A DNA stretch of 64,000 bases from Paraglaciecola arctica BSs20135 (GTDB taxonomy: Bacteria; Pseudomonadota; Gammaproteobacteria; Enterobacterales; Alteromonadaceae), in the NCBI RefSeq assembly GCF_000314995.1, contig NZ_BAEO01000006.1:111426-175425 (forward strand). The letters are read 5' to 3'. Under the pieces are notes generated by a model. That model saw only the letters and a program-made list of their open reading frames with translations. It searched no databases and had not been told where the DNA came from. The number at the start of each line of letters is the position of its first letter. Positions within the stretch are counted from its first letter, which is position 1. Made by a program: the position numbers and the translations under genes. Of the stretch, positions 27,381-37,180 are shown piece after piece.

Positions 27381-29954
27381 TTAAAAGTTGTATGTAGCTT
27401 TTACATAGTAAAAACCACCATTGTAATCAAATGGTCCACTTTCATAATAAGCCCCACCGACAACAGCATAAGCATCATCTTTTAATTTCTCAGCTTCTTG
27501 ATCAAGCAAGTTATTTGCACCTGCACTTAAGGTTATTTGATCATTTAAGAAGTAATTAACTTCTAAATCAATTGTGACTGCAGCACTAGCCATTCCAGAC
27601 CAACCAAAACTCGTATCATCAGCGTGAGTCGCATAATAATTATCAAAATAGTTGGCCCGTACAAACATACTTACAGAATCCCAATCTTGTGAAACAGTAA
27701 AAGTAGAACGATAATTAGGCATACCTTTTTCTAATCGTTTTACTTTACCGTCACTCGTTGTATCAGGGTTAAATTTATCAACACTAGTTTCATTCCAGTT
27801 AAAAGCTAATGCGAATTTTGTATCACCGCTATCAAATATTTCCATTGAGTAATTAGCAACAATATCAATACCTTGAGTCGTTGTATCGAAATCATTAGCG
27901 AAGTACGTTACAGCGGAAGTTAATTCTGGATTTTGAACACCAATAGCTTCTAATTGTGCGTAATCTTCAGGACGAACTGTAATTTGACTTGATTGTGTAA
28001 TGCGATCTTCAACTTCGATATTATAATAATCTAAGGTAAAGAAAAGATCTCCAGACTGATATACACCACCAAATGCAAAACTCGTGGAGTTTTCTGGAGT
28101 AAGCTCTTTACCACCATAAAATGCTGCCAAAGGATCGGTAGGAGGAGCTGTGAAACTTTGAATTAGATCACCATTTACGATTGATGTTGCTGTATTTACC
28201 ACATTAGCTTGTCCTACAGTAGGCGCACGAAAACCAGTGCTGGTTGAGCCTCTAAGTGAAATTTCATCTGTAAGAGTATATTGTAGCGTTAACTTGTAGT
28301 TTGTAGTGTCGCCAAAAGATGAGAAATCTTCGTAACGCACCGCTCCACCGATTAATAAGTCTTCGGTTACATAAGCTTCAACATCTAGATAAAATGCAAT
28401 ATTTCGACGAGTGTTCTTACCAGCGGCTTCAGGGCCAAAACCTTTAAAGCCATGAGAGCCAATGTTAAAGCCTTGATCTGCATATGGTCCTGCTATCCAA
28501 GAGGCTTCTTCACCAGCAACAATTTCAAAGGATTCTTGACGCCATTCAAACCCACCTGCAAAATTAATGGGTTCATTCAACCCAGCTTCGATACCTTTTA
28601 CTAAATCCAAGTTAAATGTCTTTTCTAACTGAATGTATTTACCCGTGTCAAAGCTCGTTGGTGTATCTAAACCTAATGACGGATTAAGTGTGTTTGTTAA
28701 ATTAAAAGATACTTTACTTCGTCCAACTGAACCGCTAATGTCAAACATAACGTCGGCCAAATACCCTTCTTTTATTTCTCCTTTTGTACCAACAGTCAAA
28801 GAGGTATCATTAATAGTACCACCAAATGCTGGAGTATAGCCGCCAGGGAATATTTGGTTCATTGCAAAACAATTAGGGTCGGCTACCATTTCTTGATAAG
28901 CATCAGTATTAAGTACATTAGGTACGTTTGCCGGTACCGTCCCACATGAAGGTTCTAGGCCTTGTGATAGACCTATATCGCCAATTAGAAGCGTCTCACC
29001 ATCATCAACAGAATATACATTGCCACGGTTATGTGGGTTACGATAATAGAAGCCGCCAATAGCATCACGTTCAGAGTAATTACCAAACATGTAAACTTCT
29101 TTGTCATCGCCTAAATCAAAACCAGCATTAGCAAATATAGTAAGGTCATCATTAATCTCAGGATTACCCCAAGTTTGGGCTGGGTTACCTACAGCTGTGT
29201 TCCCTGCATCAATTAATCCTTGAGCGTCGCTTCGTTGGACACCGCGATTGGTTGCATCGGCGTTCTTAAGTTGAAAACTCAAATTAACAAAACCATCGTC
29301 AGTCAAGGGCAAACCAATATTACCGTCTATAATAGTTGCATCCCCATCACCTTCGTAATATTCACCTTGTTTAATGGATAACGAGCCACCATCAGCTGCA
29401 TCTTTAAGTACAAAGTTCATTACGCCTGCAATAGCGTCTGAGCCGTACTGCGCTGCAGCGCCATCTCTAAGTACTTCAACTTGCTTTAACGCTGCGCTAG
29501 GAATAACAGAAATATCAGGGCCTTGTGCACCGTCATTAATTCCACCGCCTTGAAAAGCTATAACTGCCGCTCTGTGACGTCGTTTTCCATTAACTAAAAT
29601 CAAAGTACTGTCAGAAGATAACCCTCTCAAGTTAATCGGCCTAACCAGAGTCGCGGCGTCTGAAATAGGCTGTGTTCGTGAATTAAAAGAAGGGACTGCA
29701 CTGATTAACATATCAAGCATATCCACTGAACCTGATTTAGACAGTTCATCTCCACCAATAATATCAATGGGTACTGGTGAGTCAGCTACAGAGCGAGGTG
29801 CGGCTCGAGAGCCTACAACTGCTATTTTTTCTACATTATCATCTGAGCCAGCTTCTTGAGCTATTACGGGGGATATCGATACAACACTCGCCGCGGCAGA
29901 TGCTGCGATAACATAACGAATATTTTTCGCTAGTTTAGTTATTGAAGTTTTCAT
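27381..29954 (-). CDS. TonB-dependent receptor without STN domain
   Basis: Outer-membrane receptor of 857 residues: signal peptide (about 1-32, ending SPVIAQEA), TonB box-like segment VEKIAVVGSRAAPRS, plug (about 55-200, VLRDGAAAQYGSDAIAGVMNF) and a beta-barrel ending in ATYNF. The frame is open 54 residues further up to 30116, but that stretch has no signal peptide, whereas ATG 29954 has a GGAAAA site and a good leader. It is clearly paralogous to the STN receptor at 22686-25556. The substrate is not evident; nothing in the neighbourhood is specific for iron. Confidence 0.9.
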   Translation of the reverse strand: MKTSITKLAKNIRYVIAASAAASVVSISPVIAQEAGSDDNVEKIAVVGSRAAPRSVADSPVPIDIIGGDELSKSGSVDMLDMLISAVPSFNSRTQPISDAATLVRPINLRGLSSDSTLILVNGKRRHRAAVIAFQGGGINDGAQGPDISVIPSAALKQVEVLRDGAAAQYGSDAIAGVMNFVLKDAADGGSLSIKQGEYYEGDGDATIIDGNIGLPLTDDGFVNLSFQLKNADATNRGVQRSDAQGLIDAGNTAVGNPAQTWGNPEINDDLTIFANAGFDLGDDKEVYMFGNYSERDAIGGFYYRNPHNRGNVYSVDDGETLLIGDIGLSQGLEPSCGTVPANVPNVLNTDAYQEMVADPNCFAMNQIFPGGYTPAFGGTINDTSLTVGTKGEIKEGYLADVMFDISGSVGRSKVSFNLTNTLNPSLGLDTPTSFDTGKYIQLEKTFNLDLVKGIEAGLNEPINFAGGFEWRQESFEIVAGEEASWIAGPYADQGFNIGSHGFKGFGPEAAGKNTRRNIAFYLDVEAYVTEDLLIGGAVRYEDFSSFGDTTNYKLTLQYTLTDEISLRGSTSTGFRAPTVGQANVVNTATSIVNGDLIQSFTAPPTDPLAAFYGGKELTPENSTSFAFGGVYQSGDLFFTLDYYNIEVEDRITQSSQITVRPEDYAQLEAIGVQNPELTSAVTYFANDFDTTTQGIDIVANYSMEIFDSGDTKFALAFNWNETSVDKFNPDTTSDGKVKRLEKGMPNYRSTFTVSQDWDSVSMFVRANYFDNYYATHADDTSFGWSGMASAAVTIDLEVNYFLNDQITLSAGANNLLDQEAEKLKDDAYAVVGGAYYESGPFDYNGGFYYVKATYNF

Positions 29955-30268
29955 AGTTGTTTTCCAGCTTAATATTTTTTTATAATGCTTAAATAGCCTA
30001 GGTACAAAAGTAACCATATAAATAGACCAATTAAGTGCTTTGTGTGCCCTGTTGACGTCCGTACAAAAAAACGGCGTAGTTAATTTATATACCCGTAATA
30101 CCGTAAAAACAAACAAATTACGGAAAATAAAAAATATATATTTTTTGATAGAGGATTTTGGTTTGTGTCTTGTCTATCAGGGCTTGAGGGGAGATTTGTT
30201 AGCAGTATTATTAGTGATTTTAAGTGTAGTTATCGGTTTAGGTACCTTGTACCTTAATTATTAAAAAC

Positions 30269-30294
30269 TGGAGAAAGCACCATTGCTTTCTCCA
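30269..30294 (-). terminator. Intrinsic terminator of sohB
   Basis: TGGAGAAAGCA-CCAT-TGCTTTCTCCA has a perfect 11-bp stem, followed on the minus strand by GTTTTTAAT, 15 bases after the sohB stop. Confidence 0.85.
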
Positions 30295-30308
30295 CAAAAG
30301 AATATTAT

Positions 30309-31346
30309 TTAGCGAAAGTTTGTTTCACTTTTGCTCCATAGTTTCATCAACAATGACTCAACTGAGATACTAGCCGCTAAGCCTAGTCTTTCTGGCAAAC
30401 TTTTCTTCATACTATATTTGACAGTGAAAATTTTCTTATTTTCATTGGCAGCCAAAATATAGTCGTCTGATGTTTGGATATCATCAACTAAACCAAGCTC
30501 CTTAGCTTTAATTCCATACCAATATTCACCTGTTGCCACTTTAGCAATCTCTAACTCTGGTCGTTGTGATTGTACAAAGTCCTTGAACATGTGATGCACT
30601 TCTTCAAGCTCTTCTTTAAATTTTTCCCGTCCTTGGTCGTTGTTTTCACCAAACATAGTTAAGGTGCGTTTAAACTCACCTGCAGTATGTTGTTCAAATT
30701 CTATATTGCTTTTTTTCAACAACTTATTGAAGTTTGGTAGCTGGGCTATTACGCCAATAGAGCCGATAATGGCAAACTTGGCCGCAAATACATGGTCTGC
30801 TACACAGGCCATCATATAACCACCACTTGCCGCGACTTTATCCACAGAGATAGTAAGTTTTATATTTTTGTCTTTAATTCTTTGTAACTGAGATGCCGCT
30901 AAACCATAGCCATGCACTACCCCGCCACCACTTTCAAGTCTGACTAAAACTTCGTCTTCAGGCTTAGCTACACATAAAATAGCGGTAATTTCTTCTCGAA
31001 GGTAATCCACTTCATGGGCGTCCATAGAACCAGAAAAGTCGATAACAAAAAGCTGACCTTTTTGGGGCTCATTGGTATCTTTATTTTTTTGCTCTTTCTT
31101 TTTAGCCTTTAATTTTTTCTTTTGTTCTTTTTGAAATAATTTAAGGTCGTCTTTGTTGAGTAATTCACCTCTTGCAAAATCAGTGATCGATTCTAATTTA
31201 TCTGACAATGAATTAATTTCAAGGTGGCCTTTTCCTTGTTTTTGTTTACTGACTAAACTAATTATGCCTCCAAGCGTCAGTAGAATAGCCACTACTATCG
31301 TTAATGCTTTGGCGATAAACAATCCATATTCGTATAAAAATTCCAA
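30309..31346 (-). CDS. sohB: Inner-membrane serine protease SohB (S49)
   Basis: A 345-residue signal-peptide-peptidase-like protease. One N-terminal membrane segment (about 10-32) anchors it, followed by a lysine-rich linker (about 65-95) and the S49 domain. The catalytic Ser is Ser174 in ASGGYMMACVAD; the conserved Lys is in the YWYGIKAKELGLVD region near 280. The start codon is TTG, with AGGAG 9 bases upstream and an N-terminus (MEFLYEYGLFIAK) close to that of E. coli SohB. It is divergent from yciK, its neighbour in enterobacteria too, and 50 bases downstream of an sRNA/attenuator candidate. Confidence 0.93.
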   Translation of the reverse strand: MEFLYEYGLFIAKALTIVVAILLTLGGIISLVSKQKQGKGHLEINSLSDKLESITDFARGELLNKDDLKLFQKEQKKKLKAKKKEQKNKDTNEPQKGQLFVIDFSGSMDAHEVDYLREEITAILCVAKPEDEVLVRLESGGGVVHGYGLAASQLQRIKDKNIKLTISVDKVAASGGYMMACVADHVFAAKFAIIGSIGVIAQLPNFNKLLKKSNIEFEQHTAGEFKRTLTMFGENNDQGREKFKEELEEVHHMFKDFVQSQRPELEIAKVATGEYWYGIKAKELGLVDDIQTSDDYILAANENKKIFTVKYSMKKSLPERLGLAASISVESLLMKLWSKSETNFR

Positions 31347-31395
31347 ACGGGTTTACTCCTAAAAAATGTTTTGGCTGATATGGGGGTAAAAATGT

Positions 31396-31512
31396 AAAAA
31401 AAAAGCCAAACTACAACACTTGGCTTTGAGTTGTCTAATTGTATCCGTAGTTTTCGACCACTGATATATCAGAAACCACTATATTTGCTCCACCTGTAAC
31501 AATAAATAATAA
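31396..31512 (-). ncRNA. Candidate small RNA or attenuated leader upstream of sohB
   Basis: A minus-strand intrinsic terminator (AAAGCCAA/TTGGCTTT stem at 31402-31427, then nine T) lies where no minus-strand gene precedes it. A plausible promoter is at TTGCAA (31542-31547), 17 bases, then TAGTAA (31519-31524). The predicted RNA of about 117 nucleotides contains a CTGATATATCAG palindrome. Because sohB begins 50 bases beyond the terminator, it may be either an independent sRNA or a terminated leader for sohB. Confidence 0.45.
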
Positions 31513-31657
31513 CTTTGCTTACTATTGTCTTTATTGATTGTTTGCAAAGCCTCGATAAAAACTATTTCAAAAATAATGGGCAACTGTTGACCTATGACTT
31601 TCTAAGGCCCGTAGTTCAGTGATACCATTTCACTATTGATTTGATTAGATGTTTATT

Positions 31658-32401
31658 ATGCATACTTACACTCCACAAAAAGATTATTTAAAGAATAAAA
31701 CCATGCTAGTTACAGGTGCCGGAGACGGCATTGGTAAACAAGCGGCCTTACACTTTGCAAAGTATGGAGCAACCGTGATTTTACTTGGCAAAACGGTAGC
31801 TAAGTTAGAAAGTGTTTATGACGAAATAATCAACAATGGAGGAAATGAACCGGCTATTGTGCCATTGGATTTAAAAGGTGCTACTGCAAAACATTATCGA
31901 GATATGGCCAATACTATTAGCGATCAATTTGGTTGTTTAGACGGTTTGTTGCATAACGCCAGCATGTTAGGGCATTTAGGTCCCTTTACGCAGATCAGTG
32001 AGCAAGATTGGCAGGATGTATTTCAGGTTAATGTCACCAGCCAGTTTTTAATGACTCAAGCCTTATTGCCCATATTAAAAAAGGCGCCTCATTGTTCGGT
32101 AATATTTACTACATCAGGTGTTGGATTAAAAGGCAGAGCATACTGGGGACCCTATTCAATCTCTAAATTTGCTACTCAAGGCATGATGCAAATATTGGCT
32201 GATGAGTATGAGAATAGTAACATTCGATTTAATTGTATCAATCCAGGTGCCACAAAAACGGCGATGCGAGCAAAAGCATTTCCTGCTGAAAATGTAGAAA
32301 ATTTAAAAACACCTGAAGAAATAATGCCGTTATATTTGTACTTAATGGACGATAAAACAAGTTCTGAAAATGGTCAAACGTTCGAAGCTCAACCTAAATA
32401 A
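31658..32401 (+). CDS. yciK: YciK-family short-chain dehydrogenase
   Basis: Cytosolic NAD(P)-dependent oxidoreductase (247 residues) of the classical SDR type. The cofactor motif TGAGDGIGKQ is near residue 20, the NAG-like HNASMLG near 100, the catalytic Ser/Tyr/Lys in TTSGVGLKGRAYWGPYSISK near 150-170, and the YciK-like ending MRAKAFPAENVENLKTP. ATG 31649 also lies in frame, but homologues begin at the second ATG (31658). The physiological substrate of YciK is not established. It is divergent from sohB. Confidence 0.88.
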   Translation: MHTYTPQKDYLKNKTMLVTGAGDGIGKQAALHFAKYGATVILLGKTVAKLESVYDEIINNGGNEPAIVPLDLKGATAKHYRDMANTISDQFGCLDGLLHNASMLGHLGPFTQISEQDWQDVFQVNVTSQFLMTQALLPILKKAPHCSVIFTTSGVGLKGRAYWGPYSISKFATQGMMQILADEYENSNIRFNCINPGATKTAMRAKAFPAENVENLKTPEEIMPLYLYLMDDKTSSENGQTFEAQPK

Positions 32402-32444
32402 CCTGAACTCGAAATAAGCCATTAGATTAAAGTAAAATCATAAA

Positions 32445-32470
32445 AAAACCGGACATGGCCGTCCGGTTTT
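32445..32470. terminator. Bidirectional terminator between yciK and glnS
   Basis: AAAACCGGAC-ATGGCC-GTCCGGTTTT has a 10-bp stem flanked by A-rich and T-rich tracts, between two converging genes. It should work in both directions. Confidence 0.9.
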
Positions 32471-32485
32471 GTTTTATTAGCTAGT

Positions 32486-34156
32486 TTATATTCCTTGATC
32501 CATTTTAGCCCAAGTATCCCTTAATCCAACCGTACGATTAAAAACCAATTTGTCTTCTTGGCTATCTTGGTCTTTGCAAAAGTAACCTGTTCTTTCAAAT
32601 TGTACTGGAACACTCAGTTGTGCATTAACAAGGCTAGGCTCTACTATCCCTTGCTTAACTATTAAAGACTCTTCATTAATACTGCCTAAGAAATCTTCTT
32701 CCGCAGCAGGATTAGGGACTTTAAACAATCTGTCATACAAACGTATTTCAGCTGCAACACCATGTGAAGCAGACACCCAATGGATCACACCTTTAACTTT
32801 GCGTCCATCCGCAGGGTCTTTGCCTAAGGTATCTTTATCGTAGCTGCAGTAAACAGTAGTGACGTTTCCATTCTCGTCTTTTTCAACTCGTTCAGCCTTA
32901 ATGACATAGGCATTTCTTAAGCGTACTTCTTTGCCTAATACTAAACGTTTAAACTTCTTGTTGGCTTCTTCTCTGAAATCTTCTGCTTCGATATAAATTT
33001 CTTTGCTAAAAGGCACATTTCTGCTGCCCATTGATTCATCTGCCGGATGGTTTGGCGCAACTAAATTTTCAAGGTCTTCACTTGAATAGTTTTCAATCAC
33101 CAGTTTCAAAGGTTCAAGAACCGCCATAGCTCTTGGAGCATCGGCATTCAACTCGTCTCTTAAACAAGATTCAAGCATGGACATTTCAACCATATTGTCC
33201 ATTTTGGTAACACCAATACGTTTACAGAATTCACGCACAGAGGCCGATGTGTAGCCTCGGCGGCGTAATCCGGCAATAGTTGGCATACGTGGATCATCCC
33301 AACCATTGACCTGGTTTTCTTCAACCAGTTGGATCAACTTACGCTTGCTCAATACTGTATATTCAAGATTCAGTCTTGAAAATTCGTATTGATGCGGTGT
33401 GGTATCAATGGTGATATTGCTCAGGACCCAATCATATAAACGTCTATTATCTTGGAATTCTAAGGTACATAACGAGTGAGTTATGCCTTCAATTGCATCA
33501 GAAATACAATGAGTGAAATCGTACATTGGATAAATGCACCACTTATCACCTGTTTGATGATGATGAGCAAAGCGAACTCTATATAAGGCTGGGTCGCGCA
33601 TGCACATAAAAGCTGAGCTCATGTCGATTTTAGCTCTAAGTAGACATTCCCCTTCTTTAAACTCACCGCCTCTCATCTTTTCAAATAAAGCTAAGTTTTC
33701 GCTGACAGAGGTATCACGATAAGCACTATTTTTACCTGGCTCTTTTAGCGTACCGCGTAATTCACGCATCTGTTCTTGGCTTGAAAAGTCCACATAGGCC
33801 AAACCTTTATTGATTAACTCAATGGCAAAGCCATATAGTTGATCAAAATAATTCGACGAATAACGCACATCACCATTCCAACTAAAACCTAACCATGACA
33901 CGTCTTGTTGTATGGCGTTAACATAGTCGATGTCTTCTTTTTCGGGATTAGTATCGTCAAACCTTAGGTTACATTGCCCCTGATAATCTTCGGCAATACC
34001 AAAATTAAGGCAAATAGACTTAGCATGACCAATGTGTAAATAACCATTTGGCTCAGGTGGAAAGCGAGTCTGTATTTTAGTATGTAAACCTTCGCTAATA
34101 TCTTTGTCTATGATTTGACGAATAAAATTGGTCGGACGATTGTCGGCCTCGGCCAT
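32486..34156 (-). CDS. glnS: Glutaminyl-tRNA synthetase
   Basis: Class I aminoacyl-tRNA synthetase (556 residues) charging tRNA-Gln. The HIGH motif is seen in [15 protein letters not shown] near residue 34-48, and the KMSKS equivalent in VLSKRKL near 268-274. The catalytic domain is followed by the two beta-barrel anticodon-binding domains (about 340-555). The length and motifs are those of bacterial GlnRS rather than GluRS ([13 protein letters not shown] stretch [16 protein letters not shown] near 67). Monocistronic with its own terminator. Confidence 0.97.
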   Translation of the reverse strand: MAEADNRPTNFIRQIIDKDISEGLHTKIQTRFPPEPNGYLHIGHAKSICLNFGIAEDYQGQCNLRFDDTNPEKEDIDYVNAIQQDVSWLGFSWNGDVRYSSNYFDQLYGFAIELINKGLAYVDFSSQEQMRELRGTLKEPGKNSAYRDTSVSENLALFEKMRGGEFKEGECLLRAKIDMSSAFMCMRDPALYRVRFAHHHQTGDKWCIYPMYDFTHCISDAIEGITHSLCTLEFQDNRRLYDWVLSNITIDTTPHQYEFSRLNLEYTVLSKRKLIQLVEENQVNGWDDPRMPTIAGLRRRGYTSASVREFCKRIGVTKMDNMVEMSMLESCLRDELNADAPRAMAVLEPLKLVIENYSSEDLENLVAPNHPADESMGSRNVPFSKEIYIEAEDFREEANKKFKRLVLGKEVRLRNAYVIKAERVEKDENGNVTTVYCSYDKDTLGKDPADGRKVKGVIHWVSASHGVAAEIRLYDRLFKVPNPAAEEDFLGSINEESLIVKQGIVEPSLVNAQLSVPVQFERTGYFCKDQDSQEDKLVFNRTVGLRDTWAKMDQGI

Positions 34157-34404
34157 TAATGAACCCTCTTGGTAAACCTACGAATAATGAAGGCGGATAT
34201 TATACCAGTATCGAATATCAAGATAAGGGTTTTTACTTCTGTATTAGCTATTTTATCTAGCCTAAAGGTAGTTAATTACCATATGGCCTTATGTTCATAA
34301 TGAAAAGTCGTTGTTAAATGCTAAAGAAACAATCTAAGATACTGGCAAATATAGTAATTATTATTGTTGTTCACTTTAGATTAGGAAATTGGTACCCATC
34401 CACT

Positions 34405-35433
34405 ATGAGAGATAAAGCTACTTCTTTTGATATTGCCCATCGAGCAGGTGTATCCCAGTCTACTGTTTCTAGAGCGTTGCGCGACAGCCCGTTAGTCAAT
34501 AAAGAAACGCGGGACAAGATCCAAGCGATCGCCACAGAATTAAATTACAAGGTGGATAAAAACGCCAGCAATTTACGGCGCCAGCACAGCTTGACGCTTG
34601 CACTGTTATTGTTTGAAGATCCCACCTCAGACGATTCACTTATCAACCCATTTTTTCTATCTATGTTAGGCAGCATTACCAAAGCGAGTACCAAAGCCGG
34701 TTACGATTTATTGGTTTCCTTTCAAAACTTAAACGATGATTGGCACGCTGAATATGAGGACTCTAACAAAGCCGATGGCCTTATTTTATTAGGCTATGGA
34801 GATTATACTGATTACAGAGACAAACTGACAAAATTGGAAGAACAAGGCACTCATTTTGTTAGATGGGGAGCCCATGATATCGATCATGCTGGGGTGTCTA
34901 TTGGCTGTAATAATATGCAGGGTGGCTTTGATGTGACTCAACATATGCTCAATATGCAGCGCCGCCAGTTTGCCTTTATAGGAGAAGCAGGCAGTCAAGC
35001 ACCTGAGTTTAAAGAACGCTATTTAGGTCATTGCCAAGCCCTGAAAGATGCAGGTTTGCAAGTTAATAATGCCATGCAATTTGACGCTATTTCTACAGAA
35101 CAGTCAGGTTATCAAGGAGTACAAAGGTTACTAGATTCAGGCAACAAGTTTGATGCTTTGTTTTGCGCCAGTGATCTCATTGCTCTAGGCGCATTACGTT
35201 GTTTACAAGAAAAAGGTCTGAGTATCCCTGAGGACGTAGCTATTGCAGGTTTTGATAACATCCCTATTTCTAGTTTTGCTAACCCAGCACTCACCACTGT
35301 GCATCAAAATACTAAACTGGCTGGGGAAATCTTAGTCGATAGTTTATTAAGGTTAATTAGTGGTGAAGAGGTGTCTCATTACCTTATGCCAGTAGATTTA
35401 GTCGTGCGCCGATCCAGCGGCGCACAAACCTAA
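34405..35433 (+). CDS. LacI-family transcriptional regulator (maltodextrin-type locus)
   Basis: DNA-binding repressor of 342 residues. The LacI helix-turn-helix is at about 7-27 (FDIAHRAGVSQSTVSRALRDS), followed by the hinge and a periplasmic-binding-protein-like sugar sensor domain ending in VDLVVRRSSG. The frame is open to an ATG at 34318, but starting there would put 29 extra residues before the helix-turn-helix, so ATG 34405 is preferred although its ribosome site is poor. It converges on a GH13 gene and an MFS sugar transporter, which it probably controls. The effector is unknown. Confidence 0.87.
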   Translation: MRDKATSFDIAHRAGVSQSTVSRALRDSPLVNKETRDKIQAIATELNYKVDKNASNLRRQHSLTLALLLFEDPTSDDSLINPFFLSMLGSITKASTKAGYDLLVSFQNLNDDWHAEYEDSNKADGLILLGYGDYTDYRDKLTKLEEQGTHFVRWGAHDIDHAGVSIGCNNMQGGFDVTQHMLNMQRRQFAFIGEAGSQAPEFKERYLGHCQALKDAGLQVNNAMQFDAISTEQSGYQGVQRLLDSGNKFDALFCASDLIALGALRCLQEKGLSIPEDVAIAGFDNIPISSFANPALTTVHQNTKLAGEILVDSLLRLISGEEVSHYLMPVDLVVRRSSGAQT

Positions 35434-35454
35434 CTTATTCGCATTATAATCAGG

Positions 35455-37170
35455 TTATTTATTGTCCATCAGCCGTTGTAATTCAAGCAGTAGTAATGGG
35501 TTTTTAATGGGCCCTTGGCGCAACCAAACCTGTACGCCATGAGCTGCAACGCTGCTCTGCAATTCAAGTTTAGACTCATTGATGTTCACCGTATCATCAG
35601 ATATTTGGCTTAGCCAACGTCCAGGCTGCATATACTTTTTAATTACAAAATCGGTTTTTTTATCACCTTTATTCAATAAAACCAAGGCTGTTTGAGAGAC
35701 TCCATCTTTGACTAACACACGGTAGAATGCCGCTTTGTCACCTGACAATTCAACATTAACTTGTAAACCACTTTGTAAAGCTGCTACCTGCTTACGCACA
35801 TTAGCGATTTTAGATAACCTCTGAAAAATCTTATGGCTTTTTGCCAATTCTATATTGCTTTGACCTAAATAATTTCGATTACCTTGGTGCTCGGCCTTAC
35901 CCCGCATAAATCCCATCTCAGAACCTTGATAAATCACAGGTATACCTCGGCTGGTAAATAACCAATTATTGGCGTCAATAAACCCTTCATCTGAAGTATT
36001 CATTCTAGGCATGTCATGGTTATCGTAAAAAGTAGTTAACTCATAGGGATTAGTATAAGGCCCGTGGGTTAAATGCAGATACTCTTCGAGATCACCATAA
36101 TCACTTTTAGGATTTTCAAAGGTTTCGACGATGGCTTGTTTACCTACAAAATCTAATACGCTGATACCGCCATTTTTGGGTAAGGTATGTTGCGCCAAAA
36201 AATTTGCGTTGAAGTCATAACTTTCACCAAACATAAAAAAATCTGGATGTTTTGCGTGGATCTTATCAGACATCAATTTCCAAAACGGATGCGGGACATG
36301 TTTAATCGTGTCAATGCGAAAAGCATCTGCCCCCTGCTCTATCCAATATAAATAGGAGTTAATTAAATAATCTTGTAACTTTGCATTGCGATCATCCAAA
36401 TTCGATAATTGCATAATGTCTGGGGTGTGACGAAACATATCATGCAAAGGATTGTTGCCATCTAATTCTTCCGGCTTTAGGTTTTGATGATCAGCGACTA
36501 AATTACCGTCAATATCATAGAGTTCACCAAATTTAGGCTGATCTTCAGGCATATCAAAAGAAGGTGAGCCATGATTAGCCACAATATCAAACACTGACTT
36601 CAAACCAAATTGCTCACGCATTTGTTGAGTGTATTCTTTATAACCTAGGTTTTTAGAAGGATAATGTTCATCAATCTTATAAAAATTATTTGCCCAATAT
36701 CCGTGGTATCCGGTTTTTCCCCCATCTTTAAAGGCGCCTCCAAATTCTATTGGTTCACCACCAGAAAAAGCTTGGTCAGGATTGTCCAAAATAGGCGTTA
36801 ACCACACAGACGTAAAGCCCATATCGCTAATGTATTGGCCATTGTTTAACACACCTTTAAGGTCACCTCCTAAATAACCCACATTGGCGGTTTCTCCATT
36901 TTCCCCAAGCAATGGAAGATTAAAAGTAGGGAATTCCTCGCCTTGTGCTATTTGATTATTAGTTGGATCACCGTCAACAAAACGGTCTGTCATAACAAAA
37001 TACACGGCTTCTTGCGCAAAAGGATGTGTGGTTCCGTAGAACTCTTGTACAGCTGTATCACTTGTTGTGTTGGCACTGTTTACCATCTGTTTATCTTGCG
37101 AATGGCAAGCCTGCAAAAATAAGCCGGTCGCCAAACTGATACTGAACAATTTTAATTTGGAAGCTAACAA
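35455..37170 (-). CDS. Alpha-amylase family (GH13) glycoside hydrolase, lipoprotein
   Basis: Starch- or maltodextrin-degrading enzyme of 571 residues. The lipobox FLQAC with Cys22 predicts anchoring to the envelope. The three GH13 catalytic acids are visible: nucleophile Asp287 in DAFRID, acid/base Glu316 in FGES, and Asp386 in DNHDMPRM. Domain C follows (about 480-560). The start codon is TTG with a GGAG site 7 bases upstream; no nearby ATG would keep the lipobox. It lies 10 bases downstream of the MFS transporter gene, in one operon. Whether it acts as amylase, cyclomaltodextrinase or another GH13 activity cannot be decided. Confidence 0.9.
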   Translation of the reverse strand: MLASKLKLFSISLATGLFLQACHSQDKQMVNSANTTSDTAVQEFYGTTHPFAQEAVYFVMTDRFVDGDPTNNQIAQGEEFPTFNLPLLGENGETANVGYLGGDLKGVLNNGQYISDMGFTSVWLTPILDNPDQAFSGGEPIEFGGAFKDGGKTGYHGYWANNFYKIDEHYPSKNLGYKEYTQQMREQFGLKSVFDIVANHGSPSFDMPEDQPKFGELYDIDGNLVADHQNLKPEELDGNNPLHDMFRHTPDIMQLSNLDDRNAKLQDYLINSYLYWIEQGADAFRIDTIKHVPHPFWKLMSDKIHAKHPDFFMFGESYDFNANFLAQHTLPKNGGISVLDFVGKQAIVETFENPKSDYGDLEEYLHLTHGPYTNPYELTTFYDNHDMPRMNTSDEGFIDANNWLFTSRGIPVIYQGSEMGFMRGKAEHQGNRNYLGQSNIELAKSHKIFQRLSKIANVRKQVAALQSGLQVNVELSGDKAAFYRVLVKDGVSQTALVLLNKGDKKTDFVIKKYMQPGRWLSQISDDTVNINESKLELQSSVAAHGVQVWLRQGPIKNPLLLLELQRLMDNK

Positions 37171-37180
37171 GGTTTGACTC

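Noticed and set aside
22686..29954. Iron or siderophore uptake assignment for the receptor/sigma/FecR cluster
   Set aside because: FecIR-type regulation is not limited to iron, and no siderophore, haem or Fur-related feature is visible nearby.
29955..30116. N-terminal extension of the upstream TonB receptor
   Set aside because: The frame stays open for 54 residues, but the stretch lacks a signal peptide, and ATG 29954 has both a ribosome site and a typical leader.
34318..34404. 29-residue N-terminal extension of the LacI regulator
   Set aside because: LacI-type regulators begin with the helix-turn-helix; starting at 34405 places it at residue 7.
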